The notes beneath the pieces are model-generated. The model was not told the origin of the DNA, searched no databases, and saw only the letters and a program-made list of their open reading frames with translations. The translations under genes and the position numbers were made by a program. A stretch of DNA of 12,856 bases from an uncultured Bacteroidota bacterium (GTDB lineage Bacteria > Bacteroidota > Bacteroidia > B-17B0 > Aurantibacillaceae), in assembly GCA_903923915.1 (NCBI GenBank), contig CAIXZI010000442.1, positions 1 through 12,856 of the forward strand. The letters run 5' to 3'. Positions 1 to 6,815 of this stretch are shown in pieces (position 1 is the first letter of the stretch; every line of letters starts with the position of its first letter).

Positions 1-987
1 ACAGGTGAAACTTTGTTACAAAATACAGCACATCGTTTTTCTAAATTATGCGCACCCGAAAATATTTATGTTGTTACATCCGAACAGTATAAAGATTTAG
101 TGGCCGAGCAGCTCCCGAAAATTCCGAAAGAGAATATTTTGTGTGAACCTGCGCGTAAAAATACGGCACCTTGCGTGGCTTATGCTTCTTATAAAATTCA
201 CAAAAAAAATCCTAATGCAGTAACAGTTGTTGCGCCAAGCGACCACTTAATTACTAAAGAAGATGTGTTTTTAAAAGCCGTAAAATCTTGTTACAGCAAA
301 GCTAAAGCTGAAGATTGTTTACTTACTATCGGCATTAAACCAACCCGACCTGATACAGGTTATGGCTACATACAATTTGTAGAATCAGAAACCGAAGAAA
401 AAGATAATCGCATAAAAAAAGTAAAAACCTTTACAGAAAAACCCGATGCTGATATGGCAAAGTTTTTTGTAAGGAGTGGCGATTTTTTATGGAACGCAGG
501 TATTTTTATTTGGAGTACGAAAAGTATTATAGCTGCGATAGAAAAACATGAGCCTGAGTTAGCTAACTTATTTAGGGATGATAATGATGTGTATGGCACT
601 AAAAAAGAAATTGATTTTATAAAGAATGCTTACGTATCCTGTAAAAATATTTCTATAGATTATGCAGTGATGGAACGCGCTAAAAATGTTTATGTACGTG
701 CTTCTATTATTGGTTGGAGCGACCTTGGTACTTGGGGAAGTTTATACGAACAAATTAAACACGATAAAAACCATAACGCCGTAGTGGGTAAAAATACGAT
801 GTTATATGATACTAAAAATTGCATCATCAATGTACCAAAAGATAAGTTGGTGCTTATTCAAGGCTTAGAAGATTATATTGTTGTTGAATCTGATGGACTT
901 TTATTAATTTGCAAAAAACAAGACGAGCAGCAAATACGCAATTTTGTAAACGATGTAAAAGTGCAAAAAGGCGAAAAGTTTGTTTAA
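1..987 (+). CDS. manC: Mannose-1-phosphate guanylyltransferase, 5' end cut by window edge
   Basis: This cytoplasmic enzyme makes GDP-mannose from mannose-1-phosphate and GTP, the donor for mannose- and fucose-containing surface glycans. The frame is open from base 1 (Thr-Gly-Glu-Thr) with no stop, so the N-terminus, including the GxGTRLxP nucleotide loop, lies outside the window; the TTG at base 13 is not the start. About 328 residues are visible. Family marks are PSDH at 235-246 (metal/nucleotide site), FTEKP at 430-444 and GDFLWNAGIFIW at 478-513, followed by the typical GWSDLGTW stretch near 714-737. The protein ends soon after the nucleotidyltransferase and beta-helix part. It is therefore the short form, without the C-terminal phosphomannose isomerase cupin domain of Escherichia coli ManC. 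The stop overlaps the start of tatD by one base (TAATG), which suggests cotranscription. The family call is firm; the preference for mannose over glucose sugars is inferred from these motifs. Confidence 0.93.
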   Translation, partial: TGETLLQNTAHRFSKLCAPENIYVVTSEQYKDLVAEQLPKIPKENILCEPARKNTAPCVAYASYKIHKKNPNAVTVVAPSDHLITKEDVFLKAVKSCYSKAKAEDCLLTIGIKPTRPDTGYGYIQFVESETEEKDNRIKKVKTFTEKPDADMAKFFVRSGDFLWNAGIFIWSTKSIIAAIEKHEPELANLFRDDNDVYGTKKEIDFIKNAYVSCKNISIDYAVMERAKNVYVRASIIGWSDLGTWGSLYEQIKHDKNHNAVVGKNTMLYDTKNCIINVPKDKLVLIQGLEDYIVVESDGLLLICKKQDEQQIRNFVNDVKVQKGEKFV

Positions 988-1754
988 TGTTTATTGATAC
1001 CCACACACATCTTTATTCAGAAGAATTTAAAACAGATATTGCCGCCGCATTGCAAAAGGCTATAGATGCTGGTGTTGAGAAATTCTTTCTTCCTAATATA
1101 GATTCATCTTCTGTTGCAGGCATGCATACTTTGTGTAATAAATATCCGCAGCATTGTTTTCCAATGATGGGTTTGCACCCTTGCTCAGTTAAAGAAAATT
1201 ATAAAGAAGAATTAGCTATTGCCTATAATTATTTGCAGTCAAAAAAATATGTTGCCGTTGGCGAAATAGGCATTGATTTATATTGGGATAAAACTTTTTT
1301 CAATCAACAAGTAGAAGCCTTTGAAACGCAGATAAACTGGGCTTTAGAATTTAATTTGCCTATTGTTATTCATTGTCGTAATTCTTTCGATGAAATTTTT
1401 GAAGTGCTTACTCGTTTTAAAAAACTTCCAAAAGGCATTTTTCATTGTTTTAGCGGAAATGCAGAGCAAGCTCAAAAAATTATAGATACCACAAATTTTA
1501 AATTAGGTATTGGCGGTGTAATTACCTTTAAGAACAGCGGACTGGATAAAGTCATTGAAAATATCGATTTAAAACATTTGGTTTTAGAAACTGATTCGCC
1601 GTATTTGGCGCCCGCCCCCTATCGTGGCAAAAGAAATGAATCGGCTTATATCCCTTTAATAGCCGCTAAAGTAGCAGAAGTTAAAAAATGCTCGTTGTTA
1701 GAAGTTGCCTCTATTACAACTGCTAACGCTAAAGAAATTTTTAATTGGGTTTAA
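987..1754 (+). CDS. tatD: TatD family metal-dependent hydrolase (DNase)
   Basis: This is a 255-residue TIM-barrel hydrolase of the TatD family, whose studied members are metal-dependent DNases with 3'-5' exonuclease or repair roles; the true substrate here is unknown. All expected metal ligands are visible: THTH at residues 5-8 (His6, His8), Glu93 in VGEIGID, His129 in IVIHC, His153 in IFHCFSG and Asp203 in LETDSPYL. The conserved APYRGKRNES block follows. The frame is open upstream to 909, but that extension only re-reads manC; the ATG at 987 gives the standard MFIDTHTHLY beginning and full family length. The start overlaps the manC stop codon (TAATG), so translation is probably coupled. No separate promoter is seen. 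Confidence 0.93.
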   Translation: MFIDTHTHLYSEEFKTDIAAALQKAIDAGVEKFFLPNIDSSSVAGMHTLCNKYPQHCFPMMGLHPCSVKENYKEELAIAYNYLQSKKYVAVGEIGIDLYWDKTFFNQQVEAFETQINWALEFNLPIVIHCRNSFDEIFEVLTRFKKLPKGIFHCFSGNAEQAQKIIDTTNFKLGIGGVITFKNSGLDKVIENIDLKHLVLETDSPYLAPAPYRGKRNESAYIPLIAAKVAEVKKCSLLEVASITTANAKEIFNWV

Positions 1755-1805
1755 AAACATTAATAAATAAAATAGCAGTCAGGTTTTTACTTTAAGTATT
1801 TTTTA

Positions 1806-1813
1806 CAAATTTG
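1806..1813 (+). promoter_or_regulatory. Weak candidate -7 promoter box for the terC-family gene
   Basis: CAAATTTG matches the Bacteroidota -7 consensus TAnnTTTG at five of its six fixed positions and ends only four bases before the ATG at 1818. If it is used, the transcript would start at or next to the start codon. No convincing -33 TTG is seen. The 63-base gap after tatD fits a separate transcription unit. Confidence 0.35.
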
Positions 1814-1817
1814 CGAT

Positions 1818-2561
1818 ATGAATTTTTCCCAAATGTTTACTGACCTTCTTACTGCTCAAGGTTTGATTCAGTTGTTAACTTTATCACTTTTAGAAATTGT
1901 TTTAGGGGTAGATAATATTATTTTTATTGCCATCATTGCCGATAAACTTCCTGCTAACCAACGTGGGCAGGCGCGTACTACAGGTTTAATACTGGCTGTG
2001 TTTATTCGTATAGCATTATTATTTACACTTAGCTATTTATCCTCACAAAACGAGCCTTTGTTTAACATAGCTAATCACGGCGTTACGTTGCGCGATTTAA
2101 TTTTTATGGCAGGCGGCTTGTTTTTACTATATAAAACCGGCGGCGAAATTTGGGAAAAAATTAACGGAGAAGAAGCTTCGCATAAATCAAGCTCAAAAAA
2201 AGCAAGTGTAAGCAACATCATTTTTCAAATTGTTTTAATTGATATTGTTTTTTCTTTTGATTCTATTTTAACGGCTATTGTAGTTTCTAAAAATTTAATC
2301 ATTATGGGTAGCGCTGTAATTGCGGCCATGACGGTAATGGTTTTGTTTTCTAACGCAGTAGCTAATTTTATTAATAAAAACCCGCGTGTAAAAATGCTGG
2401 CGCTTACCTTTTTATTGGTAATTGCTTTGTTGTTGATTATAGATTCTATTAAAACCTTTACCGGCTTTGAAATAGAAAAATCTTATGTGTACGCAGCCCT
2501 TGGCTTCTCTTTAGTAGTAGAACTATTAAACATGTGGGAAGAAAAAAGAAGTAAGAAGTAA
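1818..2561 (+). CDS. TerC family integral membrane protein
   Basis: This is a 247-residue inner-membrane protein of the TerC family (PF03741). The family is linked to tellurite resistance in some bacteria and, in others, to metal ion (often Mn2+) export or handling; the role here is not shown by the sequence. About seven hydrophobic segments are visible. The two acidic signature helices are LEIVLGVDN at residues 25-33 (Asp32, Asn33) and DIVFSFDS at 142-149. A late intramembrane acid, Glu235, lies in SLVVELLNMW. A Lys/Ser-rich cytoplasmic loop near residues 121-130 separates the halves. The neighbours contain no other tellurite (ter) gene, so a stress-cluster role is not supported. The stop lies two bases from the convergent rsmG stop, and no terminator fits between them. 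Confidence 0.9.
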   Translation: MNFSQMFTDLLTAQGLIQLLTLSLLEIVLGVDNIIFIAIIADKLPANQRGQARTTGLILAVFIRIALLFTLSYLSSQNEPLFNIANHGVTLRDLIFMAGGLFLLYKTGGEIWEKINGEEASHKSSSKKASVSNIIFQIVLIDIVFSFDSILTAIVVSKNLIIMGSAVIAAMTVMVLFSNAVANFINKNPRVKMLALTFLLVIALLLIIDSIKTFTGFEIEKSYVYAALGFSLVVELLNMWEEKRSKK

Positions 2562-2563
2562 TT

Positions 2564-3205
2564 CTATCTTATTTTCTTAGCGGAAAGATAAACCACTTTT
2601 TTGGTTTCAAAGAAATCTTCTTTAAAATAATTTTTCAAATCATTTATTCTAACCTTGTTACCAAAGGGCTTTAGCTCTTGTGTTAAGTCTCCGCCCTTTA
2701 AATAAAAGATACCGTTTTGTATGGTATTGAAACTTTTAGGAGCAAATAATTTTCTAACCCAACCCACAAAAGGCGTTAATTCTGTAACAGCGCGACTAAC
2801 CACAAAATCAAACATGTTGGTTATTTCTTCTGCACGAATTTGCTGAGCAGTTACATTTTTTAAACCAAGTCCGGCAGCAACTTCTTTTACAACTGTAATT
2901 TTTTTCCCAATAGAATCTACCAAATGAAAATGCGCTTTCGGAAAAAGTATGGCTAATGGAATGCCCGGAAATCCGCCGCCTGTGCCAACATCAAGCACTT
3001 GTGTACCATCGGCAAAAGAGATAATTTTTGCAATCCCTAACGAGTGTAATACATGATGCAAATAAAGCTGGTCAATATCTTTACGAGAAATGACATTTAT
3101 TTTTTCATTCCATTCTTTATACAAAGGCTCTAATTGTATAAACTGCCTTTTTTGCTCATCGGTTAAATCAGGAAAGTAAGAAAAAATAAGTTCAGCGCTT
3201 TGCAC
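2564..3205 (-). CDS. rsmG: 16S rRNA (guanine(527)-N7)-methyltransferase RsmG
   Basis: This 213-residue SAM-dependent methyltransferase modifies G527 of 16S rRNA; loss of RsmG gives low-level streptomycin resistance in several bacteria. The N-terminal part contains YKEWNEKINVISRKD (residues 29-43), typical of RsmG. The SAM-binding loop VLDVGTGGGFPGIPLA is at 70-85, and VVSRAV, from the conserved SRA block, is at 135-140. The start is a GTG two bases downstream of the sigma-factor stop (TAACCGTG). No in-frame ATG gives a sensible start, and the GTG yields the expected family N-terminus. The gene is the last of the glycosyltransferase-sigma-rsmG operon and depends on upstream transcription and perhaps translational coupling. 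GTG and tight spacing may keep expression modest. Confidence 0.94.
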   Translation of the reverse strand: MQSAELIFSYFPDLTDEQKRQFIQLEPLYKEWNEKINVISRKDIDQLYLHHVLHSLGIAKIISFADGTQVLDVGTGGGFPGIPLAILFPKAHFHLVDSIGKKITVVKEVAAGLGLKNVTAQQIRAEEITNMFDFVVSRAVTELTPFVGWVRKLFAPKSFNTIQNGIFYLKGGDLTQELKPFGNKVRINDLKNYFKEDFFETKKVVYLSAKKIR

Positions 3206-3207
3206 GG

Positions 3208-3828
3208 TTAAAAGTTTTTATGTCGTTTAACAATAGTAAGTAAAAGGTCGCGCGCCCTGAAAAGCCTTGTTTTTACTGTGCTTAAAGGTAGGTTAACTTT
3301 TTTGGCAATTTCTTCGTTACTTAACTCTTCAATGTAAAACAACTCAACTATCTCGCGATAATTTGGTTTAAGTTTATCAATGATAATACGTATTCTGTCA
3401 ATATTTTGTTTTCTAATAACACTTTCTTCGGGGTTTAAACCAGTTCCTTTTATAAGTGCAGAAAGTTCTTCTCCACCTTCTTCTCCGTAAGATTTATTTA
3501 AAGAAGTCAAGCCTTTATGTTCTTTGTTTCTGCGTAAAAAATCGATAGCGTTATTAGATGCAATTTTAAATAACCAGGTACTAAACGCGTAATTGGTAGA
3601 ATATTGAGGGAGATATTTAAATGCTTTTGCAAAGGCTTCAATCGTTAAATCTTCCGCATCATCTTTGTTGTTTATCATGCGTAACAACATAAAATAAACG
3701 GGTTCCCAATAACGTTTCATCAGCTCTGCGTAAGCTTTTTGGTCGTCGTGTTGCAAAGCACGCTCAACAAGCTTTATATCATGCAGCGCTTTAGGCGAAA
3801 AACTATTTTCTCCGTTTAACCTTTCCAT
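3208..3828 (-). CDS. ECF-type RNA polymerase sigma factor (sigma-70 family)
   Basis: This 206-residue sigma factor contains only regions 2 and 4, the extracytoplasmic-function layout. Region 2 spans about residues 30-100 and includes DDAEDLTIEAF (56-66), the core-polymerase contact, and AFSTWLFKIASNNAIDFLRR (81-100), the -10-contact helix. Region 4 spans about 140-196, with the helix-turn-helix SNEEIAKKVNLPLSTVKTRL at 170-189. A Gly/Glu-rich linker near 114-122 joins them. The ATG at 3828 lies inside the glycosyltransferase gene, whose stop is at 3816-3818, so the frames overlap by 13 bases; the rsmG GTG follows after two bases. No anti-sigma gene (a membrane protein with a zinc or FecR-like domain) lies beside it. 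Its control is therefore not evident and may be transcriptional. I cannot assign an ECF subgroup. Confidence 0.93.
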   Translation of the reverse strand: MERLNGENSFSPKALHDIKLVERALQHDDQKAYAELMKRYWEPVYFMLLRMINNKDDAEDLTIEAFAKAFKYLPQYSTNYAFSTWLFKIASNNAIDFLRRNKEHKGLTSLNKSYGEEGGEELSALIKGTGLNPEESVIRKQNIDRIRIIIDKLKPNYREIVELFYIEELSNEEIAKKVNLPLSTVKTRLFRARDLLLTIVKRHKNF

Positions 3829-4952
3829 TTAGTTGTGTTTGCATATCTTTTTTGCGTATGCCAGATAGGATATAAGAATAACAATAAAAACTCGAATAAC
3901 AAAAGTCCGCCTAACAAATCTTTTTCTTCTAATTTTTTAGCCGCTTTGTTAAAGACAATTAATTGCACAACACTTTTAACGACAAAGAGCGCCGCAGTGA
4001 TAGCAATCAGATCAATAAAAAATAATGAAGCAATAAAAAAGGCATAAAAAAGATAATTGCTTGCATGTAAAATACCTAATCTGTTTTTAGATGCGCCGCT
4101 ATACATGGTAGAAGTGCTTAAATGGCGGGCTTTCTGACGGTTCCACTCGCTAAAATCTTTTGCAGGGATTGAATAGGTTAAACTGTCTTTTGAAATAATA
4201 ACACCCACATTTACATGCGTTGCATTTTGATTAATAAACAAATCATCATCACCCGAATTGATATGATAATGCGTAGAGAAACCTTTGTTCTTAAAAAATA
4301 AATCTTTTTTATAAGACAAATTTCTGCCAACACCCATATACGCCTTATTGTCAATAGCTAAAGACAGATACTGTATTGCAATGGCAAACGTATCAAAACG
4401 TATTAGTTTATTTAAAAAACTTTTCTCGGCACGATAAGGTCCGTAACCAATAACAATTTCTTTTTCGGGTGTGTAACCCTGCACCATTTCACTAATCCAG
4501 TTTTCGCTTTGCGGATAACAATCTCCATCAGTAAACAAAAGATGCTCATATTTAGCGCCTTTTATACCCACCATTAAAGCAAATTTTTTGCCGTGTTTGT
4601 AATAGTCGTCTTCTTTAATGGTGATAACATGCAGGTTTGGGAAAATCTTGGCGTATTCACGCAACACATCATCCGTATTATCGCTGCTGCAATCGTTTAC
4701 CACAATCACCTCAAATTTGTGGTAATTCTGTGTTAAAAATTTTGGTAAGAACTCCGTTAAATTATCAGCTTCATTTTTAGCACATATAATTATTGAAACA
4801 GGCGGTTTCTCAGTATTTGTAGGCTTTCCGGCTTCTTTATAAAAAGCAAGTTTACCGTATAAAAATAAATAAACAGCTATTTGATGCAGAGCAATCAAAG
4901 CAAAACAAGCTACAAGCCAAAAACCAACACTATATATATCTATAACAGGCAT
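3816..4952 (-). CDS. Membrane-bound family 2 glycosyltransferase
   Basis: This 378-residue inner-membrane glycosyltransferase has a cytoplasmic GT-A domain. A membrane helix at about residues 8-32 leads into PVSIIICAKNEADNL (51-65) and VIVVNDCSSDNTDD (82-95), the UDP-sugar-binding half of GT2 enzymes. The metal-binding DxD is TDGDCYP (131-137; Asp132, Asp134). GDDDLF (224-229) supplies the likely catalytic acid region, and NRQKARHLS (261-269) matches the Q-x-x-R-W-like acceptor motif with His in place of Trp. Two to three C-terminal helices follow (about 285-316 and 336-354). An in-frame TTG at 4961 would add three residues but overlaps the promoter box, so the ATG at 4952 is preferred. It is the first gene of the operon with the sigma factor and rsmG. 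The sugar and acceptor are not predictable; such enzymes build surface glycans or glycolipids. Confidence 0.88.
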   Translation of the reverse strand: MPVIDIYSVGFWLVACFALIALHQIAVYLFLYGKLAFYKEAGKPTNTEKPPVSIIICAKNEADNLTEFLPKFLTQNYHKFEVIVVNDCSSDNTDDVLREYAKIFPNLHVITIKEDDYYKHGKKFALMVGIKGAKYEHLLFTDGDCYPQSENWISEMVQGYTPEKEIVIGYGPYRAEKSFLNKLIRFDTFAIAIQYLSLAIDNKAYMGVGRNLSYKKDLFFKNKGFSTHYHINSGDDDLFINQNATHVNVGVIISKDSLTYSIPAKDFSEWNRQKARHLSTSTMYSGASKNRLGILHASNYLFYAFFIASLFFIDLIAITAALFVVKSVVQLIVFNKAAKKLEEKDLLGGLLLFEFLLLFLYPIWHTQKRYANTTKWKG

Positions 4953-4958
4953 AATACG

Positions 4959-4966
4959 CAAAGTTA
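4959..4966 (-). promoter_or_regulatory. -7 promoter box of the glycosyltransferase-sigma-rsmG operon
   Basis: On the minus strand TAACTTTG matches the Bacteroidota -7 consensus TAnnTTTG exactly. Only six bases (CGTATT) separate it from the ATG at 4952, so the predicted transcript begins at or within a few bases of the start codon. No clear -33 TTG is seen at the usual distance. The box rules out the in-frame TTG at 4961 as the start. Confidence 0.55.
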
Positions 4967-4992
4967 CGCAGCTAAGCCTTCACTAATTGTTC

Positions 4993-5000
4993 TACCTTTG
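4993..5000 (+). promoter_or_regulatory. -7 promoter box of the HAD-tgt unit
   Basis: TACCTTTG matches TAnnTTTG exactly and is followed by C, as in the opposite promoter. It lies 25 bases before the ATG at 5026, giving a short leader of about 20 bases. It is 26 bases from the opposing -7 box at 4959-4966, so the two divergent promoters overlap in their upstream regions. No strong -33 TTG is apparent. Confidence 0.55.
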
Positions 5001-5025
5001 CAAAAATTAAACAAAGTAATTAACA

Positions 5026-5676
5026 ATGCTTAAGGCGGTTATTTTTGATATGGATGGGATTATTATAGATTCTGAGCCTCTTTGGCGAAGAGCTATGGTA
5101 CGTGGTTTTGGTATTCACGGTTTACCCTTTACCGAAGCAGATAGCCGTGTTACCACCGGTATGCGTATAGATCAGGTAATTACTTTCTGGAATAATAAAA
5201 CACCATTTACCACTAACGAAACGCTTGTAAAAGATACTATTGAAGATCATTTATGCGGATTGATAATAGCTGAAGGCAAATCTATGAAAGGCCTGCAGCA
5301 AGCATTAGATGTAATTTCAAGTCAGGGATTAATTATTGCGCTAGCCACTTCATCTTCTAAAAAATTAATTGATTGTGTGCTGAAAGTTTTAAAAATCGAA
5401 CAATATTTTAAACACATACAATCTGCCGAACATCTTACTTATGGTAAACCACATCCGGAAGTGTTTTTAAAATGCGCCGAAGCAATAAATATAAAACCTA
5501 ATGATTGTCTTGTTATAGAAGATTCTTTAAATGGCATTATCTCCGCAAAAGCAGCAGGCATGAGCGTTATAGGCATACCCGAAGAATTTAATTTAAGCAA
5601 CCCAAAATTTATTATTGCAGATTTAACTCTGCATTCTTTACTTGAAATTAATATAGAAACATTAAAAAAGTTTTAG
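5026..5676 (+). CDS. HAD-superfamily sugar-phosphate phosphatase (beta-PGM/HxpB-like)
   Basis: This is a 216-residue cytoplasmic HAD hydrolase of subfamily IA. Motif I is FDMDGIIIDSEPLW (residues 7-20) with nucleophile Asp8 and general acid Asp10. Motif II is the TSS at 108-110, motif III is Lys141 in GKPHPEVF, and motif IV is Glu165-Asp166 in VIEDSLNG. The small helical cap follows motif I and includes TTGMRIDQVITFW (43-55). That block and the DSEPLW block resemble E. coli HxpB (YniC), which removes phosphate from 2-deoxyglucose-6-phosphate and hexitol phosphates, more than they resemble true beta-phosphoglucomutases. The exact substrate is not readable from sequence. It is the first gene after the divergent promoter; tgt follows after seven bases, so the two are likely cotranscribed. 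Confidence 0.88.
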   Translation: MLKAVIFDMDGIIIDSEPLWRRAMVRGFGIHGLPFTEADSRVTTGMRIDQVITFWNNKTPFTTNETLVKDTIEDHLCGLIIAEGKSMKGLQQALDVISSQGLIIALATSSSKKLIDCVLKVLKIEQYFKHIQSAEHLTYGKPHPEVFLKCAEAINIKPNDCLVIEDSLNGIISAKAAGMSVIGIPEEFNLSNPKFIIADLTLHSLLEINIETLKKF

Positions 5677-5683
5677 TCTTAAA

Positions 5684-6814
5684 ATGAAATTTACATTACA
5701 AAACAACGATCCATCATCTAAAGCGCGTGCAGGTTTATTAGAAACAGCGCACGGCGTTATTGAAACTCCCATTTTTATGCCTGTTGGAACGGCGGGTACT
5801 GTTAAAACAGTTCATCAACGTGAATTGAAAGATGATATTAAAGCGCAAATCATTTTAGGAAATACCTATCATTTATATTTGCGTCCGGGTATTGATGTGC
5901 TTGAAAAAGCAGGCGGACTGCATAAATTCAACGGTTGGGATAAACCCATTCTTACCGATAGTGGTGGTTACCAAGTATTCTCGCTTTCAGCACAACGAAA
6001 AATCACCGAAGAAGGAGCAACTTTTAAATCTCACATTGATGGTTCTAAACACATGTTCTCGCCCGAGCGCGTGATGGATATTGAGCGTATTATTGGTGCT
6101 GATATAATGATGGCTTTTGATGAGTGTACGCCTTATCCATGCGATATAGATTATGCGCGCAAATCAATGCACATGACGCATCGATGGCTCGACCGTTGCA
6201 TCGCTCGTTTTAACAGCACGCCTGATAAATATGGTTACGAACAAAATTTATTTCCTATTGTACAGGGTAGTGTATATCCCGATCTGCGTAAGCAATCTGC
6301 AGAGTATATCGCTTCAAGAAATTTAAACGGGAATGCAATCGGTGGTTTATCAGTAGGTGAACCTGCCGAAATGATGTATGAAATGACCGATATGGTTTGC
6401 GAAATTCTTCCAAAAGATAAACCACGCTATTTAATGGGTGTTGGTACACCGGTAAATATTTTAGAAAGTATTGCACTGGGCGTTGATATGATGGATTGCG
6501 TAATGCCTACACGTAATGCGCGACATGGCTTGTTATTTACACGCAACGGAATTATCAATATTAAGAACGAAAAGTGGAAAACAGATTTTTCTGCTATCGA
6601 TCCTGAAAGCGATTGTTTTGCCGATACGCAATACAGTAAAGCCTATGTGCGCCATTTGTTTTCGTGCGATGAAATGTTAGGTATGCAAATTGCCAGCATC
6701 CATAATCTTACTTTTTATTTGTGGTTAGTTGGCGAAGCGCGTAAACAAATAATTGCCGGCACTTTTGCCAGCTGGAAAAATCAAATGGTTGTTAAGATCG
6801 GGCAGCGTTTGTAA
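5684..6814 (+). CDS. tgt: Queuine tRNA-ribosyltransferase (tRNA-guanine transglycosylase)
   Basis: This 376-residue enzyme, of normal family length, exchanges guanine-34 in GUN-anticodon tRNAs for preQ1 on the way to queuosine. Visible catalytic and binding parts are TDSGGYQVFSL (91-101; Asp92), MMAFDEC (142-148; Asp146), PIVQGS (191-196), GGLSVGE (220-226) and VDMMDCVMPTRNARHG (267-282) with nucleophile Asp271. The usual structural zinc site CxCxxC-x25-H is degraded: the positions read Ser309, Cys311, Asp314 and His340, so two of four ligands are changed while spacing is kept. From memory, Bacteroidota Tgt proteins often show this, but I could not check. No other queuosine gene is nearby. 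In many Bacteroidota tgt is followed by an LptF/LptG permease gene; here repeat element A follows directly after the stop. Confidence 0.96.
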   Translation: MKFTLQNNDPSSKARAGLLETAHGVIETPIFMPVGTAGTVKTVHQRELKDDIKAQIILGNTYHLYLRPGIDVLEKAGGLHKFNGWDKPILTDSGGYQVFSLSAQRKITEEGATFKSHIDGSKHMFSPERVMDIERIIGADIMMAFDECTPYPCDIDYARKSMHMTHRWLDRCIARFNSTPDKYGYEQNLFPIVQGSVYPDLRKQSAEYIASRNLNGNAIGGLSVGEPAEMMYEMTDMVCEILPKDKPRYLMGVGTPVNILESIALGVDMMDCVMPTRNARHGLLFTRNGIINIKNEKWKTDFSAIDPESDCFADTQYSKAYVRHLFSCDEMLGMQIASIHNLTFYLWLVGEARKQIIAGTFASWKNQMVVKIGQRL

Positions 6815-6815
6815 T

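Noticed and set aside
366..599. 77-residue minus-strand reading frame inside manC
   Set aside because: It lies wholly opposite a well-conserved gene, has no family motif or promoter, and is a shadow of the manC codons. The same applies to the minus frames at 6255-6476, 8193-8465, 11652-11870 and 11806-12075 and the plus frames at 3835-4047, 5892-6074, 7394-7597 and 8735-8935.
909..986. Longer N-terminus for TatD from an upstream in-frame ATG
   Set aside because: The extra 26 residues only re-read the manC 3' end in another frame; the family begins at MFIDTHTHLY, which the ATG at 987 provides.
1818..2561. Tellurite-resistance (ter) cluster on the basis of the TerC-family gene
   Set aside because: No terA, terB, terD, terE or terZ partner lies nearby; stand-alone TerC-family proteins are common and usually have other roles.
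4953..4961. TTG start three codons upstream for the glycosyltransferase
   Set aside because: The TTG overlaps the exact -7 promoter box TAACTTTG (4959-4966), so it would not be in the transcript; the ATG at 4952 fits better.
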